A stretch of DNA of 64,000 bases from Streptomyces sp. DG1A-41 (GCF_037055355.1 NZ_CP146350.1:186001-250000); one strand, 5' to 3'; counted from the first letter of the stretch, positions 38,509 to 47,917 are shown. Made by a program: numbers and translations. The notes: generated from the letters alone by a model not told the origin.

Positions 38509-40235
38509 TGCGCACTTGGCAGATCACCACCGTCACCGATGCGGCACGCGCCCGCATCGCCCTCGCACGCCTGGCCGCCGCGTACGGTGTGCCCACCGTC
38601 GAACGGACGAGGCTGGCCGCCGCCCTCAGCGCCCACCTGCGGCAGTGCCTCACCAAGGGCGGTACCTGGCTGCTCACCCTGGACGTGGCCGGGTCCCCCG
38701 CCGAGGAGGGGCTGCTGCATGCCGTGGTGACGCCGTCGCCGGACGCGTCCGCCGCTGCCGGGGAGCCGCCGTGGGAGGTCACGGTCCCCTGCCCCGAGGC
38801 GGCCCGGGCCACGGACGGCGGCGCCGTCGAGGACGATCCCGCCGCCCTCGCGGAGGCGCTGCTGGGCGCCGACGAGGACACGGCCGTGGTGCTGGACAAG
38901 CTCACCGAGCAGGAGGATCTGGTCACCTTCCACCGCGAGGAGCTGCACCAGACGAACCAGGGCGTCCTGGCGCTGCACGCCGAGCTGGACGCGGCGGGCC
39001 GGGCCCAGCGCGAGGCCTTCGCCGCCGAGCGCCGCGCGCGCAACGAGGCGGAGAGCGCCCGCCGCAGACTGACGTTCCTCGCGGACGCGAGCGCCGTGCT
39101 GACGGCCTCGCTCAACCACGAGGAGATCGTGCGCCGGCTGCCGGACCTGCTGGTGCCGGAGTACGCCCGCGGCGTCGACATCTGGCTGTTCGACCACGAG
39201 GACGACAAGCACCGGTCGACGCCGCATCCGGCCGCCGCCGTGGTCGCGGCCCGGACCGGGCGGCCGCAGTACGCGGCCGACCATCCCGGCGGCCTGCCCG
39301 GTGTCGACGACCAGCCGCCGTCCGCGCTGGATCCCACCCGGCCGCTGCTGTGCGTGCCGCTGCCGACGCGGCGGGCGCCGCTGGGGGTGCTGACCCTCTC
39401 GCCGCCCGGTGCGCGCTGGGACCCGGACGACGCGGTGATGCTGATCGAGCTCACCCGGCGGGCCAGCATCGCGATCGACAACGCCCGGCGCTTCGAGCAC
39501 AACCGCGACATCGCCGAGACGCTGCAACGCGCCCTGCTCGCAGATCTGCCGGCCACGCCCGGCCTCAGCCTGGCCGCGCGCTATCTGCCCGCCACCCACG
39601 GGCTGAACATCGGCGGCGACTGGTACGACGCGTTCCCCCAGCGGGACGGCGGTCTCATCACCGTCGTCGGCGACGTGACCGGGCACGGCCTGCACGCCGC
39701 CGTCATGATGAGCCAGCTGCGCACCGCGCTGCGGGCCTACGCCGTCGACGGCGACAGCCCGGGCCGGCTGCTGACCCGGCTGCACCGGTTCCTGCACCAT
39801 CTCCAGCCGGATCTCTACGCCACCGCCGTCATCGCCCGGTTCCACCCGGACGAGCCCACGCTGACCTGGGCCGCCGCGGGCCATCCGCCGCCGGTGCTGC
39901 GGCTGCCCGACGGAACCGTGCGCACCCTCGACGCCAAACCCGGCGCCATGCTGGGCATCCCCCTCACCCAGGAGATCGGCGACCACACGGTGCGTCTGTC
40001 GCCCGGCTCGACGCTCGCGCTGTACACGGACGGGCTGGTCGAACGGCGTGCGCAGGGCATAGACCCGGGCATCGAGCGGCTGGCCTCGGCGCTCGGCGGG
40101 TTCCGTTCGGCGGAGCTGGACGCGGACCTGGAGGGCTCGGCGGACCGGATCCTGCACCCGCTGCTGACGGATTCCGAGCGCGACGACGACGTGTGCCTGT
40201 TGCTGTGTCATCTCCAGGGGGACGCGGCGGGCTGA
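38505..40235 (+). CDS. rsbU: RsbU-like PP2C phosphatase with GAF domain
   Basis: 576-residue protein. Residues 1-110 resemble a degenerate ATPase-like region (TVERTRLAAALSAHLRQCLT), then a coiled coil (about 130-190, TFHREELHQTNQGVLALHAE). Next comes a GAF domain (about 195-335) and a PP2C/SpoIIE domain (about 345-570) with GLNIGGDWYDAFPQRDGG, VGDVTGHGLHAAVMMSQL, AAAGHPPPVLRLPDG, LYTDGLVERR and DDDVCLLL. It should dephosphorylate an STAS antagonist such as that at 34677, releasing a sigma factor. The ATG overlaps the previous stop. The degenerate N-terminus and coiled coil are where RsbT would be expected to dock. Confidence 0.92.
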   Translation: MMRTWQITTVTDAARARIALARLAAAYGVPTVERTRLAAALSAHLRQCLTKGGTWLLTLDVAGSPAEEGLLHAVVTPSPDASAAAGEPPWEVTVPCPEAARATDGGAVEDDPAALAEALLGADEDTAVVLDKLTEQEDLVTFHREELHQTNQGVLALHAELDAAGRAQREAFAAERRARNEAESARRRLTFLADASAVLTASLNHEEIVRRLPDLLVPEYARGVDIWLFDHEDDKHRSTPHPAAAVVAARTGRPQYAADHPGGLPGVDDQPPSALDPTRPLLCVPLPTRRAPLGVLTLSPPGARWDPDDAVMLIELTRRASIAIDNARRFEHNRDIAETLQRALLADLPATPGLSLAARYLPATHGLNIGGDWYDAFPQRDGGLITVVGDVTGHGLHAAVMMSQLRTALRAYAVDGDSPGRLLTRLHRFLHHLQPDLYATAVIARFHPDEPTLTWAAAGHPPPVLRLPDGTVRTLDAKPGAMLGIPLTQEIGDHTVRLSPGSTLALYTDGLVERRAQGIDPGIERLASALGGFRSAELDADLEGSADRILHPLLTDSERDDDVCLLLCHLQGDAAG

Positions 40236-40253
40236 CGGACGGTCCGTCCGTCC
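40235..40253 (+). terminator. Hairpin terminator after stressosome operon
   Basis: GACGGACGG (40235-40243) and CCGTCCGTC (40245-40253) are perfect nine-base arms with one base between, beginning at the last base of the rsbU stop. There is no T-run. The remaining bases to the NDH-2 start (about 210) hold no recognised gene. Confidence 0.55.
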
Positions 40254-40461
40254 GGTCTGTGCACGCGTTCTTCACTCCCGCCTGGTGCTTTTCGGCCACG
40301 GGAGGGGCATGGTGGTGATCGACGCGTCCGTCTGCCTGCCGCTCCGACTGGCGTGCCGGTCGAAGAGGCGGTGGGGTCGATGGGGTGCGAACCAGCGATC
40401 CAGGGGCAGTCGATAGGCGTTCGAGGCAGACCGCCTGGAGCCGCAGAAAGGGATGAACACC

Positions 40462-41826
40462 GTGACACGACCCAGGATCCTGGTGGTTGGCGCAGGCTTC
40501 GCCGGTGTGGAGTGCGTCCGCCGTCTGGAACGGAAACTCTCCCCGGACGAGGCCGACGTCACGCTGGTGACGCCGTTCGCCTACCAGCTCTACCTGCCGC
40601 TGCTCCCCCAGGTCGCCTCCGGCGTGCTGACGCCGCAGTCGATCGCCGTCTCGCTGCGCCGCAGCAAGAAGTACCGCACGCGGATCATTCCGGGCGGGGC
40701 CATCGGCGTCGATCTGAAGTCCAAGGTCTGCGTCGTCCGCACGATCACCGACCAGATCGTCAACGAGCCGTACGACTACATCGTGCTGGCCCCCGGCAGC
40801 GTCACCCGCACCTTCGACATCCCGGGGCTGACGGACCACGCGTTCGGGATGAAGACGCTCGCCGAGGCGGCGTACATCCGTGACCACGTCATCTCGCAGC
40901 TGGATCTGGCCGACGCGAGCCAGGACCCGGTCGAGCGGGCCTCGCGGCTCCAGTTCGTGGTGGTCGGCGGCGGCTACGCGGGCACCGAGACCGCGGCGTG
41001 CCTCCAGCGGCTGACGCACGCCGCCGTCAAGCGCTACCCGCGGCTGGACCCGGGCCTGATCAAGTGGCATCTGATCGACATCGCGCCGAAGCTGATGCCG
41101 GAGCTCGGCGAGAAGCTCGGCAGCAGCGCGCAGGAGATCCTGCGCCGGCGGGGCATCGAAATCTCCCTCGGCGTCTCCATCGCGAAGGCGGGCCCGGAGG
41201 AGGTCACCTTCACCGACGGGCGGGTGATCCCGACCCGCACGCTCATCTGGACGGCCGGGGTCGTCGCCAGTCCCCTCATCGCCACGCTGGGCACGGAGAC
41301 CGTGAAGGGGCGGCTCGCGGTCGCCCCCGAGATGAACCTGCCGGGCAACGACGGGGTGTTCGCGCTCGGCGACTCGGCCGCCGTGCCCGACCTGGCCAAG
41401 GGCGACGACAGCGCCATGTGCCCGCCCACGGCGCAGCACGCCCTGCGGCAGGGCCGGCACGTCGCCGACAACGTCATCGCGTCGCTGCGGGGCCAGTCCA
41501 TGAAGCCGTACGTCCACAAGGACCTGGGGCTCGTCGTCGACCTCGGCGGCACCGACGCGGTCTCCAAGCCTCTGGGCATCGAACTGCGCGGCCTGCCCGC
41601 CCAGGCGGTGGCCCGCGGCTACCACTGGTCGGCGCTGCGCACCAACGTCGCCAAGACCCGGGTGATGACGAACTGGCTCCTCAACGCGGTCGCCGGCGAC
41701 GACTTCGTACGGACCGGGTTCCAGGCCCGCAAGGCCGCCAGGCTGAAGGACTTCGAGTACACCGACGCCTATCTGACGCCGGAAGAGGTGCGGGCACACG
41801 TCGAGGGGACCGGCCGGCAGGAGTAG
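40462..41826 (+). CDS. ndh: Type II NADH dehydrogenase (NDH-2)
   Basis: 454-residue FAD enzyme, peripheral on the membrane, transferring electrons from NADH to menaquinone without proton pumping. Two Rossmann motifs are present: ILVVGAGFAGVECVRRLE for FAD at the start and FVVVGGGYAGTETAACLQRL for NADH near residue 170. FALGDSAAVPDLAKG is the FAD-binding GD motif, and CPPTAQHALRQG is the quinone-site signature of NDH-2. A C-terminal amphipathic part (NWLLNAVAGDDFVRTGF) would anchor it. GTG 40462 is preferred because AAAGGG lies nine bases upstream; ATG 40453 touches that site. It is probably monocistronic. Confidence 0.92.
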   Translation: MTRPRILVVGAGFAGVECVRRLERKLSPDEADVTLVTPFAYQLYLPLLPQVASGVLTPQSIAVSLRRSKKYRTRIIPGGAIGVDLKSKVCVVRTITDQIVNEPYDYIVLAPGSVTRTFDIPGLTDHAFGMKTLAEAAYIRDHVISQLDLADASQDPVERASRLQFVVVGGGYAGTETAACLQRLTHAAVKRYPRLDPGLIKWHLIDIAPKLMPELGEKLGSSAQEILRRRGIEISLGVSIAKAGPEEVTFTDGRVIPTRTLIWTAGVVASPLIATLGTETVKGRLAVAPEMNLPGNDGVFALGDSAAVPDLAKGDDSAMCPPTAQHALRQGRHVADNVIASLRGQSMKPYVHKDLGLVVDLGGTDAVSKPLGIELRGLPAQAVARGYHWSALRTNVAKTRVMTNWLLNAVAGDDFVRTGFQARKAARLKDFEYTDAYLTPEEVRAHVEGTGRQE

Positions 41827-41912
41827 ACCGGGCCGGAGGGGGCCGTCCGCTGGTGGCATGTCATGCTGAGGTGCGGATCTTGGTGTGGTGAGTCGGGAGA
41901 GAGTGCGGCGGC

Positions 41913-44153
41913 GTGAGGGCAGCGGGACGGTCGGTGCGGGCACGGCTGCGGGAGCGGATCGCGGCGTCCGACCCGGGGCTGCTGCGCCTGACGGCCGGGC
42001 TGCGGACGGTCGGCGCCATCGCCCTCACGCTGGCCGTGCTCTCCCTGCTCGCGGCCGATGTGCATCTCCTGGTGGCGGGGGCCATGGCGGCAATGGTCGC
42101 CACCTTCGCCATCCGGGAGAAGCAGCTCGGCGCCCAGGCCGTGACGCTGGCGCTGGGCCTTCCGGTGGCGCTGGTCTCCGTGACGCTGGGCGCGGTGCTC
42201 AACGCGCGTCTGTACGTCGGTGACGTCTTCTTCGTCGTCCTGATCTTCTGCGCGGTCTACGGCCGCCGGTTCGGCGACCGTGGCACCGCGCTCGGGCTGA
42301 TCGGCTTCCAGATCTACTTCCTGTCCCTCTTCGTCGGCGCCGAGGTCTCCTCGCTGCCCGCGCTGTGCGGTGCCATCGCCGTGGCGTTCTGCTCCAGTGC
42401 CCTGCTGCGTTTCGCCGTCGTGCCCGCGACCCCCACGGGCGTCCTGCTGCGGCTGCGCCTGGCCTTCCGGGCCCGGCTGGCCCAGCTGGTGTCCGCGCAG
42501 CTCGACCTTCTCGACGCCGCCCCGGACGAGATGGACAAGGCCCTGGAGGCCGTGCGCGAGGGCACCGCGCGGCTGCACGAGACGGCCATGATGATCCAGG
42601 CGCAGCTGGAGGAGGGCACCCCCGACGAGTCGGCGGCGCGGCTCGTGCAGCGCCGTATCGCGGACGCCGAGATCGCCGCCGAGCGGCTCGGCCTGCTGCT
42701 GCTGACCTCCCGCAGCGCCGAACGGGCCGACACGCTCACCCTGCACCTGCCGGGCGCGCCCGCGCCGTCGGTGGGGCAACGGGCCGTGCCGGACGAGGCC
42801 ATCGCGACGCTCCGCCGCGATCTCCAGGCGCTGCGCACCCTCGTGCTGCGGGCCGGCAGCGGCGACTCGGGGACCGCCCTGGCCCATGTGCGCAACCGGC
42901 TCCTCGGCTACCGGGACGAGGAGAACCTGCCGCCCGCGCCCGCCGCCGTCCAGGACGTGTTCCGGGGCATCGGCGAGGCGGCCCGCTCGGTGCTGGGGCT
43001 GCGGATCGCGCTGGACGGCCCGCAGGACGAGTCGGACGACACGCCCGCGACCGCCCGCTCCCGCGAGGAACTGGACGCGGAGGACGCCGCGATCGACGGC
43101 GGCGAGGAGTCGGCGGAGGACCGGGAGACGGGGCTGCGGCGGCCCACCACGCGCGCGGCCGTGCAGGTCGCCGTCGGCTCGACGCTGGCCATCGTGGGCG
43201 GCGAGCTGCTGTCCACGCAGCGCTGGTACTGGGCGGTGCTGACGTGCTGGATCGTTTTCCTGAACACCGCCTCGACGGGCGAGATCCTCGTCAAGGGCTA
43301 CCGCCGGCTGCTGGGCACGGTGTTCGGCGTGGTGGCGGGCATCGTCCTGGCGGGTCTGGTCGGGCAGCACACCGTCACGGCGTTCGCGCTGGTCCTGGTG
43401 CTGATCTTCGCGATGTTCTACGTGGCGCCGCTGTCGTACACGCTGATGTCGTTCTTCGTGACCGCGATGCTGGGGCTGCTGTACACGCTGCTGCACACCT
43501 ACAGCCTCGACGTGCTCCTGCTGCGGGTGGAGGAGACGGCGCTCGGTGCGGCCTGCGGGGTGATCGCGGCGGCGCTGGTGCTGCCGGTGCGGACCGACCG
43601 CCGTACGAACGAGCTGCTCGGCACCGTGCTGGACCGGCTGGCCGAGGTCACCGAGGCCGCGGTCGGCCAGCTGAGCGGCGGGTCGGCGGACGAGCTGCTG
43701 GACAAGGCGCGCGACCTGGACCAGGCGCTGGCCGACCTGCGTGCCGCCACACAGCCGCTGACGCATCCGGTCACGCCGCTGCGGGCCCGGCGCCACACGG
43801 CCCGGTACGTGGTGGCGCTGCTGGAGACCTGCGCGTACCACGCGCGGACGCTGGCGGCCACCGCCGAGCTGCTGCCCACGCATCCCTCGATCGCGGCGGA
43901 CCCCCGGCTGCGCGGGGCCGCGGGACGCACCGTGCGCAACATCGAGACCATCGCGGCCCGGGTCGCGGACGAGCACGCCGCCGCACGGGTCGAGACCGGG
44001 CCGAGCATCGCCTCGCTGCTGGGCTCCGACGCCGGCACACCTCGCTACGGCCGGATCACCGACCGCGTGCTGCGGCATCTGGAGCGGCTGGACGAGGCCG
44101 TGGTGGGCCTCGCCCGGCCGCTGGGCGTGCCGGTGGCGGAGCCGCGGGCCTGA
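41913..44153 (+). CDS. FUSC-family membrane protein (putative aromatic-acid/drug exporter)
   Basis: 746-residue membrane protein. The N-terminal block of about six helices (residues 30-165) includes LAADVHLLVAGAMAAMVATF and FFVVLIFCAVYGRRFG. A long cytoplasmic helical region (about 170-420) follows. A second block (about 425-560) has STLAIVGGELLSTQRWYWAV, AFALVLVLIFAMFYVAPLSY and VTAMLGLLYTLLHTYSLDVL. This two-half layout is typical of FUSC/YccS-like proteins, linked to efflux of aromatic carboxylates in proteobacteria. Actinobacterial substrates are unknown. Starts at GTG 41913, 86 bp after NDH-2. The middle has an acidic stretch (SREELDAEDAAIDGGEES). Confidence 0.85.
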   Translation: MRAAGRSVRARLRERIAASDPGLLRLTAGLRTVGAIALTLAVLSLLAADVHLLVAGAMAAMVATFAIREKQLGAQAVTLALGLPVALVSVTLGAVLNARLYVGDVFFVVLIFCAVYGRRFGDRGTALGLIGFQIYFLSLFVGAEVSSLPALCGAIAVAFCSSALLRFAVVPATPTGVLLRLRLAFRARLAQLVSAQLDLLDAAPDEMDKALEAVREGTARLHETAMMIQAQLEEGTPDESAARLVQRRIADAEIAAERLGLLLLTSRSAERADTLTLHLPGAPAPSVGQRAVPDEAIATLRRDLQALRTLVLRAGSGDSGTALAHVRNRLLGYRDEENLPPAPAAVQDVFRGIGEAARSVLGLRIALDGPQDESDDTPATARSREELDAEDAAIDGGEESAEDRETGLRRPTTRAAVQVAVGSTLAIVGGELLSTQRWYWAVLTCWIVFLNTASTGEILVKGYRRLLGTVFGVVAGIVLAGLVGQHTVTAFALVLVLIFAMFYVAPLSYTLMSFFVTAMLGLLYTLLHTYSLDVLLLRVEETALGAACGVIAAALVLPVRTDRRTNELLGTVLDRLAEVTEAAVGQLSGGSADELLDKARDLDQALADLRAATQPLTHPVTPLRARRHTARYVVALLETCAYHARTLAATAELLPTHPSIAADPRLRGAAGRTVRNIETIAARVADEHAAARVETGPSIASLLGSDAGTPRYGRITDRVLRHLERLDEAVVGLARPLGVPVAEPRA

Positions 44154-44176
44154 GGACCCCTGAGGGCCGGTGCCGC

Positions 44177-44611
44177 TCAGAAGTCGGTGGGCAGTCCGCT
44201 CACCTCGGCGATGCCGCGCAGCTCCTCCGTCTGCCGGTGCCGTTCCTTGATGTAGTCGGCGATCTCGCCGAGGCGGACCGGGTCGGACGCGGTGGACGCG
44301 TCCGTGACGATCCTGACCGGGCCGGTCTCGTCGACGTCGAGTTCGATCACTTCGTTGTCGAGGCGGCCGGTGACGGCGGTGGCGATGACGAGGGCCACCT
44401 CGTCACGGACCTCCTGGGGCAGTTCGTCGCCCGCCCCTGAGTCGAGTGCGAAGTCGAGGCTGGACAGGCGCTCCTCGTCGATCGCCTGGAGGACCGGTTC
44501 CACCACCCGCATCAGGAGGCGGTAGTCCTCCGTGTCCATCCGGATGCGCAGGAGGTCCAGGTACACGTCCACGGGCCGGCCGTCGCCATGCGGAATCTCG
44601 GAATCGCTCAT
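44177..44611 (-). CDS. Conserved hypothetical protein
   Basis: 144-residue acidic protein without recognised motif. It has two alpha/beta-looking stretches (YRLLMRVVEPVLQAIDEERL and VALVIATAVTGRLDNEVIEL) and a C-terminal helical part (RLGEIADYIKERHRQTEELR). The chosen ATG 44611 lies 28 bp after the DUF1206 stop on the same strand, so the two may form an operon. It is convergent with the FUSC gene. The function cannot be read from the sequence. Confidence 0.7.
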   Translation of the reverse strand: MSDSEIPHGDGRPVDVYLDLLRIRMDTEDYRLLMRVVEPVLQAIDEERLSSLDFALDSGAGDELPQEVRDEVALVIATAVTGRLDNEVIELDVDETGPVRIVTDASTASDPVRLGEIADYIKERHRQTEELRGIAEVSGLPTDF

Positions 44612-44639
44612 TCGCTTCGTGTTCCCCACATGACGCGGC

Positions 44640-45479
44640 TCAGACGCGGCGCCAGCGTGCCATGGCGAAGGAGAACACCCCGAACAGCACCAGCCCGGCC
44701 GCGACGCAGACCAGCAGCCAAGGGCCGAGGGGGGTGTCCGCGAAGCTGCGCAGGGTGTCGTCCAGGCCCTTGGCCCGGTCGGGTTCGTAGTCGATCGCGG
44801 CGCGGACGGCGAAGACACCGGCCACGGCGAACACCAGCCCGCGGGCGGCGCCGCCGGCCACGCCGGTGACGTCCACCAGCCGCCGTGTCCCCGGGCTCAT
44901 CTGCCCGAGCCGGAGCTTGTCGTGGTACTTGCGGAGCACCGCCCGTACGCCGATCCAGCCGCCGGCCACGACGATCGCGAGGCCGACCGCGCCGACCAGC
45001 CACTGGCCGGCGGGTATCTCCAGTGCCCTGGCGGTGGCGTCCTCGGACTGCCGGTCGCTGGATCCGGAGCCGCTCTGGCCGCGGTTCGCGGCGAACGACA
45101 GCACGGAGTAGGCGACGAAGACGTAGAACACGAAGCGGGCCGTCGCCAGCAGACGCTTGCGTGCGCTGCGGCCGTCCGGTCCGACGGAGCCGAACAGAAT
45201 CTCCGACAGCCGCCACAGGGCCATGCCGACGAGGCCGATGCCCAGCGCCCACAGCATCACCGCGCCGAACGGCTGCTGCGACAGTTCGGCCAGGGCTCCC
45301 CCGCGGTCGGCCTGCTCGCCCGTGTCGCCGAAGGCGATCTGCAACGCCAGGGCCCCGACGAGCAGATAGATCACACCCCGGGCGGCCAGACCCGCCCGTG
45401 CCGCCCCCTCGGTCACCGAACCGCGCGCCGCTCGCCGGGCCCGGATCCGACCGCCTTGTGCCATCGCACTCGTGTTCAT
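44640..45479 (-). CDS. DUF1206 integral membrane protein
   Basis: 279-residue protein with three DUF1206 repeats of two helices each: ARGVIYLLVGALALQIAFG with AVMLWALGIGLVGMALWRLS; FVFYVFVAYSVLSFAANRG with GQWLVGAVGLAIVVAGGWIG; and ARGLVFAVAGVFAVRAAIDY with PLGPWLLVCVAAGLVLFGVF. Each repeat starts with the family-like ARxxxF/Y pattern and conserved glycines. ATG 45479 has GGGAGG five bases upstream. No activity is known for this family; it is widespread in Streptomyces and often next to stress genes. A 44-residue N-terminal extension is basic. Confidence 0.87.
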   Translation of the reverse strand: MNTSAMAQGGRIRARRAARGSVTEGAARAGLAARGVIYLLVGALALQIAFGDTGEQADRGGALAELSQQPFGAVMLWALGIGLVGMALWRLSEILFGSVGPDGRSARKRLLATARFVFYVFVAYSVLSFAANRGQSGSGSSDRQSEDATARALEIPAGQWLVGAVGLAIVVAGGWIGVRAVLRKYHDKLRLGQMSPGTRRLVDVTGVAGGAARGLVFAVAGVFAVRAAIDYEPDRAKGLDDTLRSFADTPLGPWLLVCVAAGLVLFGVFSFAMARWRRV

Positions 45480-45589
45480 GTCGACCTCCCGGCCCTCCGG
45501 ATGCCCCGACTCGGCCGGCACACACCCCGCCCGACCGCCGGACCAGGGGATTCCGGACACGGCGGGGAGCTGCCGCGTGGGTGTCAGGA

Positions 45590-46440
45590 CCGCCGGACCC
45601 CGACCCCCGGCCGGCGCGGCCGAGGGCGTGCAGGTACTCCAGGGCGTCCAGGACGACCGTGCGGTCGTGCCAGGCGAGCCATCGGCCCGCTTGGCCGCCC
45701 ACGCGGTGTCGAGGGCCTTGGTCTGGGCCGTCGACAGTCTCTGGACGGGCCGGTCCAGGTGGGCCGAGACCATGCCGACGCACAGTCCGGACGCGGGGTC
45801 GGCGGGACGCTCTGACAGGCCCTGCTGCCCGCCGCGAGGATGGCCAGGCGGGCCGGTTCGCTGAACATCGGGTCGCTTGCCACGTCCCGCACGGTGACCT
45901 GGGCGACGTCGCGGGCGGCCCGCGCGCAGGCGGTTCCGTCGTCGCCGACGTGGGCGAAGAAGTCGACGAAGCCGGGCGTGAGTCCGGTGTGCTCCTCGAT
46001 GCGCAGGCCGCCGCGGGCCCGGTCGGTGAGCTGGACGTTGCCCATGTCGGTGCCGGTCACCGCCAGGGTGTGGCTCAGCACGGCCTTCAGGACGGCGCCG
46101 CGGCTGCCGGACCCGGACCGGTGGGCCGAGGTGTAGGTGAGAGCGGGTTCCGGCCGGCGGACGCGGCGAGGGAACCACAGCTGCTCCCGGCCGTCGGGAC
46201 GCGGTGCGGCGGTCACCAGGAACCCCGCCAGGGTCCGCAGCTTGACGTCGTACCGCTGGGACGCCCGCTGCATCAGCGCGAAGGCGCTCTCCCCGTCGGG
46301 CAGTGCGTACCGCTCCTGAAGCATGCCCTGGGCCTGGGAGATCAGCGGATACACGGAGCCCGGGCACCAAGGTCGCGCACCTCGGCGCGCAGGCGCTCCG
46401 GTTCCCTGTCGTCGTCGGCTGTCGGTCCCGCTGCGGACAT
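45590..46440 (-). pseudogene. ANTAR-GAF protein remnant with three frameshifts
   Basis: From ATG 46440 the frame starts SAAGPTADDDREPERLRAEV and stops early. A shifted frame carries the ANTAR part (PLISQAQGMLQERYALPDGE, then SAFALMQRASQRYDVKLRTL) and the GAF domain (AVTGTDMGNVQLTDRARGGL, EPARLAILAAG). Near 45800 the reading moves to a second frame (SGLCVGMVSAHLDRPVQRLS) and near 45710 to a third (GRWLAWHDRTVVLDALEYLH). No single frame spans it and the native stop is lost. ANTAR-GAF proteins sense small ligands and antiterminate RNA; this copy looks non-functional. It lies between DUF1206 and DUF5133 genes on the same strand. Confidence 0.85.
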
Positions 46441-46552
46441 GGAACTCCCCGGTCTGAGTGGCGTGACGTGAGAGGGCCCGGCCGCGGCTGCCGCCGTCGG
46501 CCGGGCCCCTGCGCTACCACGCCGTCCCGGTCATGTCACGCGCATACGTGGA

Positions 46553-46819
46553 TCATGCGGGCTCCGGAGTCGGCATGCGCCGCTCGGTGATCGTCGGCGG
46601 GGCGGTCTCCCGGGCCGGTGCGGGTGTGGTCGCGAGCCACTGGTGAGCGACCTCCAGGGCGCGCTCGACGTCCCGGGTGCCGGTGGACACGCACAACGTG
46701 TACACGAGGTCGCGTACCCGCGCGCTCAGATCGGCCGGTTCGCTCGCTGCCACGGCGGCCGACAGTGCCTCGTACTCGTCGACGAGGCGGCGCAGCACGG
46801 CGGGATGGGGCCTCAGCAT
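46553..46819 (-). CDS. DUF5133 small protein, second copy
   Basis: 88-residue helical protein with the DUF5133 core: MLRPHPAVLRRLVDEYEALS, RVRDLVYTLCVSTGTRDVER, then ALEVAHQWL. It shares the YTLCV motif with the copy at 22119 but has a short proline/threonine tail instead of the glutamine-rich one. ATG 46819 is preceded by GAGGAACC. It lies 28 bp downstream of the SigB-type sigma gene on the same strand, suggesting an rsbW-sigma-DUF5133 operon. The role is unknown; the linkage suggests a stress-response accessory. Confidence 0.8.
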   Translation of the reverse strand: MLRPHPAVLRRLVDEYEALSAAVAASEPADLSARVRDLVYTLCVSTGTRDVERALEVAHQWLATTPAPARETAPPTITERRMPTPEPA

Positions 46820-46847
46820 GGTTCCTCGCTCCTCGGGGGTCGGGTGG

Positions 46848-47711
46848 TCAGGCCGTCGTGGAGGTGCCGCCGGTGCCGCGCGTGCCCGTCCGCTGCCCCA
46901 GGACCTCGTCGCGCACACGGGCGCAGCTGCGGCTGATGAGGCGAGAGACGTGCATCTGGGAGATGCCCAGGTGGTCGGCGATGCGGCTCTGTGTCATGTC
47001 CTCGAAGAAGCGCATGTAGAGGATGGCCCGTTCACGTTCCGGCAGGCGGCGCAGGCCCTCCTTGGCGGACTCGCGGTCGACGACGACGTCGTAGGACGAG
47101 TCGGCCGCGCCGAGGGTGTCCGCGAGGCTGTAGCCGTCGTCGTCGGCCGAGAGCTCGGCGTCCAGCGACAGGGTGCTGAAGCTCTCCAGGGCCTCGAGCC
47201 CGGCACTGACCTCTTCCTCGGTCAGGCCGGCGTGGGCGGCGATGTCCGCCACGGAGGGCTCGGTGCTGCCCGGGTTCTGGGTGAGTTCACGGCGTGCCAC
47301 CCGCACCTTGTTGCGCAGTTCCTGCACGCGGCGGGGGACCCGCAGGGCCCACATGCGGTCCCGGAAGTGCCGCTTGACCTCGCCGGTGATGGTGGGGACG
47401 GCGTAGCTCTCGAAGGCTCCCCGGCTCGGGTCGAACCGGTCGATGGCCTTGACCAGCCCCAGGGCGGCGACCTGCCGGAGGTCCTCGATCGACTCTCCAC
47501 GGTCGCGGAAGCGGCCGGCGATGCGGTGGGCCATGGGCAGCCAGAGCGTGACGAGTTCGTCGCGGACGGCTTCCCGCTCGGGCCCCTCCTCCATTTCCGC
47601 GAGGCGGGCGAAGAGGGCCGCGGTGTCCGGAGCGTCGTCGTGCCGCCGCCGGGTGGCGGTGGTCGTCGTTTCGGGCGTGCCGGGACGGTTGGTGGGCGTA
47701 TCGATGAGCAT
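46848..47711 (-). CDS. RNA polymerase sigma factor, SigB/SigF/SigG subfamily (second copy)
   Basis: 287-residue stress sigma factor. Region 2 shows LPMAHRIAGRFRDRGESIED and LVKAIDRFDPSRGAFESYAV, then TGEVKRHFRDRMWALRVPRR. Region 3 is present (VQELRNKVRVARREL), and region 4 ends with ERERAILYMRFFEDMTQSRI and the -35 recognition helix GISQMHVSRLISRS. It is strongly similar to the sigma factor at 16869, so the two may share promoters. ATG 47711 has AGGAG nine bases upstream. The upstream RsbW-like gene at 47918 on the same strand is the likely anti-sigma partner. The N-terminal 25 residues are threonine-rich and variable. Confidence 0.95.
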   Translation of the reverse strand: MLIDTPTNRPGTPETTTTATRRRHDDAPDTAALFARLAEMEEGPEREAVRDELVTLWLPMAHRIAGRFRDRGESIEDLRQVAALGLVKAIDRFDPSRGAFESYAVPTITGEVKRHFRDRMWALRVPRRVQELRNKVRVARRELTQNPGSTEPSVADIAAHAGLTEEEVSAGLEALESFSTLSLDAELSADDDGYSLADTLGAADSSYDVVVDRESAKEGLRRLPERERAILYMRFFEDMTQSRIADHLGISQMHVSRLISRSCARVRDEVLGQRTGTRGTGGTSTTA

Positions 47712-47917
47712 GCGGATTCGCTCCTGAACAACGATGGTTTCAGGGACTACCGCGGGACGGTCGCTGCCCGGATCGCCTGGAGGGCCTCCGGGGCAGTCAT
47801 ACATACCGCTCCCGCTGGCGCGCCTCCGGTCCGAAGCACGAGATTGCGTCTGCCCTCCCACCGGTGGAACAAACTCCACTTTGCTGTGCAATGTGGAGTG
47901 AACCGGCAAACGGCCGT

